DNA from: Oreohelix idahoensis
Lineage: Eukaryota > Mollusca > Gastropoda > Stylommatophora > Oreohelicidae
Reading direction: 5' to 3'
Length of the DNA stretch: 64,000 nt
Assembly (NCBI GenBank): GCA_024509875.1
Contig: JAMPIV010008531.1
Location: 310,001-374,000, forward strand
Part shown: piece by piece, positions 24,691 to 35,800 of the stretch
Position numbering within the stretch: the stretch's first letter is position 1
How the letters are laid out: every line of letters begins with the position of its first letter
Position numbers and translations under genes: made by a program
Notes under the pieces: generated by a model
Database searches by the model: none
Told to the model about the DNA's origin: nothing
The model's input: only the letters and a program-made list of their open reading frames with translations

Positions 24691-24876
24691 GTGGTTTCCC
24701 CTTTTCGTTTTTGCATCATTTGAGTAACGCTACCAGTCATCACATTCGCCACATATTTCGGAATAAGTGTCTCCAGTAAAGAAAGAACAGCAGAAAATAG
24801 TCACTGCCTCCCTTCCTGAACCAGACATAAGATATTAAAACAAACACTAATCCCTCTTTGCACATGAGTTTGGTAG
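24691..24876 (+). other. 5' UTR part of IAP exon
   Basis: A 186-nt leader between the putative acceptor and the ATG at 24877. The codon immediately before the ATG is an in-frame TAG (24874-24876), so translation of this frame cannot start further upstream. Confidence 0.55.
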
Positions 24877-26848
24877 ATGTTGTTTTTTGAAACTGAAGAA
24901 ATTTGCTTGGGTCCGACACTCCGTAGAAACCTGCGCAATTCTAACAATTTGAAGAATCATCGAATTACCAACAACATGCTGGACTTTACAAGTGGTACGC
25001 TTAATCTGTTGAGTGTTTTACTGCAGTTATGCACAAGTTTAGACATCAAGGGCAGTAATAGGAGAACTGAAAATAAAAAATATGACAGAAAATGTATTAT
25101 CCGTGAACAAAGAACAAAAGGCACTAAGAAGAAGTTAATTATTTCGAAATTTTCTAAAAAATATGTCAAAAATGTGAACAGAAACCGTTACAAAAAATAT
25201 GAATACGTCAGAAAAGATGAATTGTTAAATAATAATCGATTTCAAGAAAGAGATCAGAGTCTGGAGAAACAAGACTTACAGAATAATAAAGGTGTGGAAA
25301 ATGAGACAAGCACTAAAGATGAAAATATTAATAAACAAACTGTTACAGACAGAGAACTGTTAAAATGTTGGGGTTTTGACATTTTCAGTAGTTCAAAGGT
25401 CGTAACTGCAGAAAATGAACCAGATTATTCCTCACCCACTCTACTTCCACCTGCTCTACTTCCAGTCTTTGATGAAATAAAGGCAATTAAAGACAGCTTG
25501 ACAAGAGTTGAAGTGTGTTATCAAAAGCCAGTTGCTAGTTTGAAGCCAGTTGCTTCAGTGTCTGAAGCAAAGTTAAGTGAAACGGAAGAGAAAAATGGCT
25601 TTGGGGATGTTGATAATAAAGCACAACAAATGGTACAGCTGTTTGAACTGGGTCATTTACGCATCAAGATTGATGTTCATGATGTATACATGATACCACA
25701 GATAAGATGGCATCCACAGATAATTGGTGGCATACCTTGGAACAATTTGAATGAAGAACGATGGAGGCTTTATACTTACTCACAATATCCTCATAGTGCT
25801 AAAAAATCCGCTATTTTGCTAGCTCAAGCAGGATTTGCCTACTATGGATCAGGCAGAGACAGTGATGACAGCGTAATCTGTTACTTCTGTTGTGCAACAA
25901 AACGGGATTGGCTTGCATCAGATGTTATTTTTGAAATTCACAAACATTTGTCGCCTGATTGCTCCATGGTTACTGGTTTAAGCTGTAACAATGTCCCAAT
26001 GGCATTGCCTGCGCATGGATTAATGCTTTTCAGCCATTTGGGCAACAAAAGTGAAATGAGTGCAAGTGAAGGAAACAAAGAAAGATCACGACATGAAGGA
26101 AGTATGAACGAAATTGAATGTGATAGTGCTGAGGGCAGTCATCTAACGAAAGGCAGGCATAATAATCGGTCAATGCCATCTGGACAAGTTCCTACATCTG
26201 TTCAAATGACAAACCCAACTGTAACAAGACCCATTACCTCAGGCTCATCAGTGGGTCAGCAGGTACCCTCTGCCACCCACAATCATCCTTCAGGCAGTGG
26301 TGCACCATCAAGTTCTTTGATTTCAAACATCACCTCATATTCATCCAGTCCTTCTGTAATTCCACACAGAACCCAAGCAACAACTGCTCAGCAAGGAAAT
26401 AGGAACAACTCTTCATCAGCAAACACAACACCAGCATTCACAACAACTGGGACAACAATCCAGACTTCATCTTCAAATGGACAGCAGGTGACACAGCAGA
26501 CTGCAACATCATCATCAGCAGCAGCAGCTTCCTCACAAATAAACCAAGGCAGTCAAAATCCTTCTGCATCAGCAGCAGCTGCATTAACAGCACCCAGTAT
26601 ATCTTCTACAAACCAGAACACCAACCAGCCGCAAGGAAATTCAGCTGAAGCTACAAAAGGAAACATTGAAAGTGTTAACAAAGCTAATGAGAAAGGTCCA
26701 ACATACGGAGAACTTGGTATCATCACTGAAAGACCTAAGAGATTTGAATATGCTGTGAGGGCCACGCGTTATGCATCTTTCGATTCTTGGCCCAGGGAAC
26801 ACCACTTGAAAAAAGAAAATTTGGCAGACGCTGGATTTTATTATGCAG
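24877..26848 (+). CDS. IAP coding exon 1: N-terminal region, BIR1, linker, first half of BIR2
   Basis: A 1972-nt exon in one open frame ending GAAGA-CGCTGGATTTTATTATGCAG before GTAATG, phase 1. The start ATG follows an in-frame TAG. Residues 60-120 are strongly basic ([16 protein letters not shown]). BIR1 has the full CxxC-x16-H-x6-C zinc signature in [16 protein letters not shown] then [10 protein letters not shown]. The linker is low-complexity ([17 protein letters not shown]). BIR2 begins with [18 protein letters not shown] and breaks off after GFYYAG. Reading through the donor gives a frame to 27054 with no BIR2 zinc ligands, so intron retention would make a truncated protein. Confidence 0.9.
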
Positions 26849-29800
26849 GTAATGGTCTTATATCCCATGTTTTTTTGTCCATGAAAGTACATATGTTCTC
26901 ATTACCTTCTTCTCTGTCTGTGGAATGTAAATCTCCAAGCCATCATATTCTAGGCTGTTTGCTCCACTTATTTCCATGTCTTCTTATTCTTTCTTATTTC
27001 TACTTGCAGTTCCCTTGTCTGTGTGTTTTAGGGGATGTATTTTTCACAAAATAACTACTTTATTATGCCAGAAGATCACTTCATTAACATATGTCCTTTT
27101 CATTTACAGCTCTTTTCTCCCTTGTTTTGTTCTCCAGGCATGTCAGGTTCTGTCCCTGAGAAATATATTGTAATATAATTTTTTTTAATTAATTAAAACT
27201 TAATGATGTAGTTTTGTTCCATTGTTGACCAGATCTCTTTTGATGAGTACACATTAGTTGTTTAGATATTTTGCCTTTATAAATAAGTTTAGTGGTAGGT
27301 AGGCCTGATACTGAAAGGGAATTGAATAAGATTATAATTACAAGGCCTGCAAGAAGGTTTATGTGGTCCAAAGATTGAAATATTGTGTTTCATATTCTAG
27401 GTTATGGAGACTGTGCACGCTGCTTCTACTGTGGTGGTGGGCTGAGAAACTGGGAAGATGAGGATGACGTGTGGGTGGAGCATGCCCGATGGTTTCCTAA
27501 ATGTGCTTATATACGACAAACAGTGGGACAGCAGTTTGTGGATACAGTGCAGGAGCTTAACAAACGCTATGATAAGGTAGGATGAATGCACATGGCTTAT
27601 CAATACATTTTAAAGGTAGTCCCGTAGGAGATACTGCGGTAGGGGAGTAAAGTTTTACAGACTTCACTATACTAGGTCTCAGCTTTACATGGTGGGGTAA
27701 CCAGTTCCCTTCCTTGCTGTCTTTGCCTTTCCTAAATCAAGAGCATAGTGAGGTACCCAGTTACAGCTAAGAAGAGTGCTTCATGTCACTACCGGGTTTT
27801 GATCCAGGAACCTGGTAACTTTGCCGTGAGAGGCAAGTGCTCTAACCAATGTGCCAGTCAGACACTCCAAACCAGTTTATGGTGTCTCCATCTGGTGAGC
27901 TCCATGCAGCATTCTTGTGTAGGAAGATAGCATCTCTGATGACCAAGCAGTTGCTGTTAATAGCTTTCAGTATGAGCCCTGCTCCATTCCATCTTGTCTC
28001 TGCTTGGCCGAAAAAGCTTTTATTGTAAAGTCTCATTTCCTTGGCCACTTGTGCTGTTTCTTTTTCAGTTTAATAAAGTGCTTTCACATTCTATATCCCT
28101 ATCTTAGATTTTGTCTTCATCACCAGGTTTATTTGGGGCTTGCTTCCAGTATTTGGCTACATTAAGCCATATCTTGAGCATCTCTTGTGAGGATTCTGCC
28201 ACACTCTGGCTGGTGGGTTTTTATGCTAAGGCTAAAGTTTTTGTAATAAGTTACTCTGAACTTCTTCAATGTGAAGAAGACAGAGGTCATGACACTCAAT
28301 GTGGGCAATCCTGAGCCAATAACAATAAGGAACCAGAAGTTAGAACAGACAGACACATTTACTTACCTCGAATGCATAGTAACACCAGACGGCGGAACAA
28401 GCAAAGACATTTACAACAGAATGATCAAAGCGAGAATAGCCTTTGCTGGTCCCAGCAACATCTGGGGGTCTCCCCAGTACAGCACAAACACTAAATTAAG
28501 ACTGTGTGAGAGATGTGTTCTTTCTGTGCTTCTCTATGGTGCAGAGTGCTGGAGAGTAACAGAGAAGGAAATGTCAAAGCTGTCCTCCTTCCACACAATC
28601 TGCCTAAGGAAAATTCTCAGAATCTTTTGGCCAAATACCATCAGCAACCAAGAACTACTCATTCAGAGCAACCAGGAGGACATGCACACCATCATAGTTG
28701 GCAGATGCTGGAGTTGGGTTGGCCACGTCCTCAGAAGGGACCCTGATACCATTACATGAACAGCTAGATTATGGACCCCCGAAGGAAAGGGAAAGAGAGG
28801 CCGACCAAAAACAACCTGGCTGAGAACTGTGGAAGCCGAGATGCAAAGAATGAACCAGAGTTGGGGCACTGTACAAAGGATGGCCGCCGACCAAAGAAAG
28901 TGGAATCAATTTGTTCCTGCCCTACAAGATGCCACCAGGCATGATGGCCCTTGACTGCTTTGACGGTCGGCAGCTATGGATCAAAGAAGAAGACTCTGAA
29001 CTAGAGCTGAAAGTTCTAACCCAGTGGTTCTTAACCTTTTAAAGGCCCTGCACCCCTTTACAGAATCTTAAGAAGCCCCGCACCCCTTTTAAAGCACATT
29101 AAGAAGCCTTACGCCCCATCATCTTCTAGGACGCATGAAAAAGATAAAAGTACGTTGTGAGAAACTGTTGTTTACAAAATGTGACTAAGCTTCAGTATCT
29201 GATTGTTGTCGGTGCTCTATTTTGTACAAATTAGTTGAGTGAATATTAAACATTCTGAGTGTTTATGATGACTCACCTCATAAAATATCCAGCATGCCTC
29301 GCACCCCAAAAGGTAGATCTCACACACCCAGGTGGTGCATACACCCCTGGTTAAGAAGCACTGTTCTAACCTATCTGTCTTTTGTCTGGCCTCTGTGACA
29401 TGATCAATTCAGTTTGGATGAACCTGTCAGGAGCAATGGGCTTCCATTAACATAGGATTAATAAGGCATGCAGGCAGGCTGACCCACATCAAGGTGGATA
29501 ATGCATTGCTACTACAATTATAATGAGACTGACATAACATTTGTTATATCTGATTAATTGCTAACAAACAGATATTAGACAAGTTTAGAATTTTGTTTTT
29601 TTGGCCTAAGATTTCTTGGAGCATTACTTTTAAAAGACCCAGTGTGGTTTTCCAGAAGTCTCAGATGAGACAAAAAAAGAACAGGACTATTTCACCCTCA
29701 GGCATGTTGTACGAGGTGAAGAGGTTGTGTATGTGGCTGGCTACCAAACAATTTGCCACAGAAGCCACTGCTGCAAGAGCATGTGACTGCTTGGTACAGG

Positions 29801-32800
29801 CTTCTTGTAAATTAGGGACCAGCTACAGTGGTGGGGTTGCATGCTCCCAAAGGAACATGAAGGAAAGTGACAATGATTACTGATAACAACTGTTATTGTG
29901 TGCTGGCTGAGCCTATCTGTACACATTAACAATCTCTTGCAAGGAATAGAGTACAGTCCTTTTAGTATGTTCTTTCTTAATTTATGTATGTTCTTTAATT
30001 TTTGTATGTTCATGTTTAATTTGTGTATGTTTTTGTTTAATTTTTGCATATTTTTATTCTGTCCAGATTACCTTCAAGATGGTAACAGACAAAATGGGCA
30101 GTTCAGCAGCTTCCTATGTAAATAATAGGTATGTGATAGGGTGGGCGAGATGATGATGATGTGATATTTGATCACTCTCTTGCACACTCGCAACCGACCC
30201 GATTCAACAATAAAACTCTGATTCTTGAGGCAGGGGCTGTATTTATTTCTACAACCCTATCAGTGACATTTAAACACACGAAGCAAACATTAAACAAATA
30301 AACCAAACACCAAACAAACACCCAGCTTGTGCTCAATTGCTAATCTGAAGAAGCAAACAAAGCAACGACTGGTTAAAATCATAATAGTTAAATAATCATA
30401 CTCTCACCTGCCAAACAGTCCTTCCACGTGTACTACCTGACACCCTCAACTATCACACACGCACACACTCATGCGTGTCATCCAATGCGACTAGTATGGT
30501 GTTGTGCATGAGGCTGGCAACCTCACCATGTAACACAGATTGCTACCGAAATCACTACTGCAAGAGCACACACTCAGCTAACACACACACTTACACACAC
30601 ACTCATGCATGTCGTCCAATGAGACTAGTATGGTGTTGTGCATGAGGCTGGCAATCTCACCATGTAACACCGATTGCTACCGAAACTACTACTGCACGAG
30701 CATCTGAATGCTTCATACGGAGGCAAACCACACTGGTGGCCCCATGCTCCCTCAGGAGCGGAGAAGAGAAATATATATCTCCAAGTGGGCCCACGTGCTC
30801 TCACAAACTATTCTACACATAACCATAATTAAATAATAATAAAATATGTATCAAATAGAATTAAACAGTATGTACAACCAATACTCTCCTTAATGGGCAT
30901 AAACCACTACCTCGCACCTGATCCATCTCAATATTCATTACTGCATTCTGAACATGTCGTAAGTGACGACTGGTGCGCCTGGCAACAAGCGTGTCGTATA
31001 TGACCCCTGATGAGATTGGGAACTCATCACATGAAACACATTGTTACAGAAACAACCACTGCAATAGCATAAAAATGCTTCTTGTTGGCTTGTGATGGAC
31101 ACCAGCTGCATTGGTGTTTCCATGCTTCGCCCGAAGCAAAGTGCCTTACGCCCCAAGGAGTGGCCTCGCGCTCTCCAGAAATCTAAATACATATCCTCAC
31201 CTCACTCAAAGTAACCCACTAAAGATATACAGTAGAATAATCAATAATCGTGAAATACCACTAAATTACTGTCGCATCAAAGAATAAAATATAATTATTC
31301 TTAACTTTAACAAAACTGGAACTAAATACATCACCTAAAGGAAATTTAACACGACAACTCTCTCTTTCCTTTACTGGGGAAAATTATCTTAATCTGCTTC
31401 CACCCACATGTCAATTCACACAATATAAAACTGGCGTCTTCTTTATACACACGCATGGTGAAGCGCCGCCTTTCATGACCACGTGGCTGCCATCTTGATA
31501 ACAGTCAATATCATCTAAATTCAAGTAATAGATCGCTTCTCTGCCTGGTTTCATGTATGAAATAGTTTCATACTATATTTGCCTTTCTTGCCCGGTCTGA
31601 TGACTGAAATAATTGCTACTAAACTCTCACATCTGTGATTTGGGCTGAGCATGCCTAATAAAACCTATCCACACATTATTTTCACCCATCTATCATTTCA
31701 GGACTAAATCTAATGTCCTAAAAAGAAATCTCCTCATGAAACATCTATCTATTTATTTCACTAAACATTAAAACAGCCACGCTCAATATAATTTCAGAAT
31801 TATAGAAAACTAATGCTAATTTGCTTTTAAATCAAACTCACGTGTCATGTCTCTGTTCTACCCTCACAGGGCGCCTCGTATCTTCGTTTTCTCTTGTCTG
31901 GACTGAATCTTCAAATAGGCCTGTTTGCCGCTCACTATCTCTTTATATAGGCACTAGGCTAATCACTCGACTTTAGTGCGCTGCGCGGATTAATTGCGCC
32001 ACGCTAATAACACACGCGATTATCGCTCTAGAAATAGCGAAAACACAAATAAAACCTGCAGCTATTTAATATAACACACAACTATCAAATATACACAACT
32101 AATTTGTAGGCTTTATTATGGCCTAGTAATAAATCTTCATGAAGACTTTTCACATCCCAGCGTGCTGTGCGCACATCGAAAATATATGGGCGATAAATAT
32201 GCCCTGAACATGAAGGGGGAAGCTGGGGTGTCTTTACGGCCCCATCACAGGTATAATACAGGAATTCGTGAAGATGGAGAAGGGAAAAAAAACTTAAATT
32301 GATAGAATTAGGAAAAGTGAATTGGAGAGATGTGTCCAGAAACAGAGATAACTGAAGAGATGTGTTAAAGAACAGAAAGTGCTGGACAAGATGTGACCAA
32401 GAACAGAAATAACTGGAGAGATGCGTCCAGAAACAGAGATAACTGGAGATATTTCAGAGAACAGAAAGTGCTGGACAAGATGTGACCAAGAACAGAAATA
32501 ACTGGAGAGATGTGTCAAAGAACAGAAAATGCTGGACGAGATGTGACCAAGAACATACATCACTGGAGAGATGTGTTCAAGAACAGAAAGTGCTGGACAA
32601 GATGTGGTCAAGATCAGAGATAACTGGAGAGATGTGTCCAAGAACAGAAAGTGCTAGACAGATGGTACAAAGGACTGGAAGTAAAATGTTATCTGAAAAA
32701 TTTGAAACAGAAAATTAAAATGACAAAAGGAGCAGGTGAAATGTTCCACTTAATTCATACATGTTTCTTCTTCATATCTTGGGAGATGTCACCAATCTTG

Positions 32801-35800
32801 TGCTTAATTGATCATGTGGCAGGAATGTTAAGAACAATGCAATTAGAACCATTTAATTACCTTTCTGGATTATAATATGTTTACAGTCTTATAAAACTAT
32901 TCTCCGTTACAGATTCCAAGAATGTACCCTTGATACGAGACCCAGCAGTTTTGGCAGTTTTGGATATGGGTTACAGAGAGGAAGATGTCATTGAAGTTGC
33001 TAATCTTGTCAAGGAAGAAAACAGTAAGTGTTTGTGTGTGCACTTTATGCATGAACAATGGCCGGGTGAGCTGTAATTATGTTTAATTAGTATGTCTCTT
33101 ATCCACATGATCCATCTTCTGGGTCACATTCTGGTCTTGGCTGCTTTGCTTCTGAGGTTAATTGTGTGCTGCTGGTTATAAAGTCATATTCACAAAGTGT
33201 TCAAACTAAATTATTCATTTTTAAAAAATATATTTTTTATAGTAAATAGCAGTATCATTGATATTTCAACAGTTGTCCAGATCTCTTTGTTTCTAACCGC
33301 TTTCATGTTGTTTACTGCTTTCATGTTGTTTACTGCTTTCATGTTTCTTACTGCCATCATGTTTCTTACTGCCTTCATGTTTCTTACTGCTTTCATGTTT
33401 CTTACTGCTTTCATGTTTCTTACTGCCTTCATGTTTCTTACTGCCTTCATGTTTCTTACTGCTTTCATGTTTCTTACTGCTTTCATGTTTTTTACTTCCT
33501 TCACGTTTCTTACTGCCTTCATGTTTCTTACTGCTTTCATGTTTCATTATCTGCTTTTCTTATACAAATGTTTCAGAGGTGATGAGTTTTTGTGAGTAAT
33601 CCATTGATCAGGGTCCGTGCCTGACGAAGTGTGCAGTGTTACTGTAAATACTTTTTTATCACTTCTTTATCTGTGGCCATCTTCATATTTGACTGCTTCA
33701 GAATTTGAGTCAGTGATGGTTCACTTACTGGCTTGCTGAGGCTCAGTTGAAGAGAATGAAAAGTAAAAGAAGTCTGTAGCAGACGCTGCTGTCGGAGAAT
33801 GAAGTGTTCGAGACTTACTAGATTTCATGGGAGCCGGGCTAGCGTAGTGGTTACCACACCGCTCTGGCGACCGGGTGATCCAGGATCAAACCCGGGTGAC
33901 GGCATTTGAGGATTTTTCGTCGACTGGGATTTGGACTGGATTAACTCGAGACCTGGCGAGAACATTTGAAGGAGTGTCGTCGACCAGGGATTGACGGCTC
34001 CTGAGCCGACCCAGCTGTAATGGGTACCTCCGAAATCGGAGAGTATTTGCCTGAATGGCGAGGGACACCTGTCTCTGTACAAGAAAAAAGGGATACTCGC
34101 GTAAAATCAATGTCAGGTTAGACATTAATAATAACCTGAGATTTCGCCTCGAGTATTAGCGGGCGTACGAAAAAAAATAGATTTCATCTTTATGAGGTGG
34201 AGCCACTAATTCCCTTCCTCGCTGCCTTTGCCTTCACCTTCCCTACCCAGGATCAGTGTCAAAAGCCCATTTACAACTGGGCAGACTGGAACATGACACT
34301 ACAAAGTTTTCAGATGACAATAAATATCATTTTAGATCCTGAAGAGGTCGCAACAGACTGAGATATCATTTTCTCAGAAAGCTGGAGATATAAACTACCT
34401 ATGAATTTACCTGTGGCACAGATGAAGTGACTGCCCAACATCTGCTTCAGAGAAAACACATATGACCATCACTGGTACCTGTCCAGGAGAAGTTCTGCAG
34501 AAATGTCAGCGAGACCTGAGGTTGACAGCTGCTTTTATTTTTTAAGCATATTTGAAGTTCATGTCCATGTTTGAAGTTCATGTCCATGTTTGAAGTTCAT
34601 GTCCATGTTTGAAGTTCATGTCCATATTTGAAGTTCATGTCCATGTTTGAAGTTCATGTCCATGTTTGAAGTTCATGTCCATATTTGAAGTTCATGTCCA
34701 TGTTTGAAGTTCATGTCCATGTTTGAAGTTCATGTCCATATTTGAACTTCATGTCCATGTTTGAAGTTCATGTCCATGTTTGAAGTTCATGTCCATGTTT
34801 GAAGTTCATGTCCATGTTTGAAGTTCATGTCCATATTTGAAGTTCATGTCCATGTTTGAAGTTCATGTCCATGTTTGAAATCACCTGTTGTGCATGTCCA
34901 TGTGTGAAAAGACAGGTACATATATTTAGCTGTGCACTGTCCATATGAAATGTATACCCTGTCCATCAGCAGAGAATAATTTGTTTAAATAACGCAGTTC
35001 AATTAGATCAGTTGGCTGTTCATTTGCATCTTTGATAGTGTTATTCACATTATGATTTGGAACCAGTTAGTCACACTTTTTAGAAATATGCTGTACTTTG
35101 TTCAGTCTAACTGATACCTGTCAGTTTTGACAAATAATGTTTGTATTTTATTATTCTTACTTAGTCGTTCCCCTTCTACCGTGAGGTGTAGAGGTTGTAT
35201 TTTATTATTCTCCAACGTAAAAACCATCAACTGATTTCATGTAACAAATGGATTGTTTCTGTTTTTAGTAATGATGGTTCTACCTCCATGCATTATGAGC
35301 ATGCACATGTAAAAACATGTAGATAAAAAATATTTATATTAATAATTATTTGAGCGTGAGTCTTCATAGGAAGAAAAATTAGAAAAAAACAACACTGACC
35401 ACTGTGTAAGCAACACTAGTAACTTCTGCTCATATGGTTATTGTTATATCTCTTCCATTGACTTCAGTTAAGACTATATTGTTAGAACGACTGCTGTCTT
35501 AGCCATCTTAATGTTGTAGACTGAACAGCACCTACTTATTAATGCTGTAGGATTCATTATGTATCATACATACTGTATATAAACACTCACAATACAATTT
35601 GGCTCTATACTTCATCTGCTTTCCTAGTTTCTTTGTCTTCATCTTTTTTTTCTGCAGTTAATGACAACTTACAAAACATTTCATTATAGGTTGGTAACCC
35701 AGAATCCGAAATGCTCTGGGACAGCCGTGTTTCGGTTTTCAGACTTAGCCCAAGTCGCCCAAAAATCAGTTCGAAAATCGCCCAAAAGTCGGCCGGAAAA

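Noticed and set aside
26849..27054. Continuation of the large IAP ORF past the exon 1 donor
   Set aside because: It lacks the BIR2 zinc ligands, which appear in the correct phase at 27401; treated as intron read-through.
32913..33023. Exon start at 32913 after the CCGTTACAG acceptor
   Set aside because: It requires a phase-1 upstream exon; neither donor of exon 3 nor that of exon 2 supplies it. Kept as an alternative only if another exon exists.
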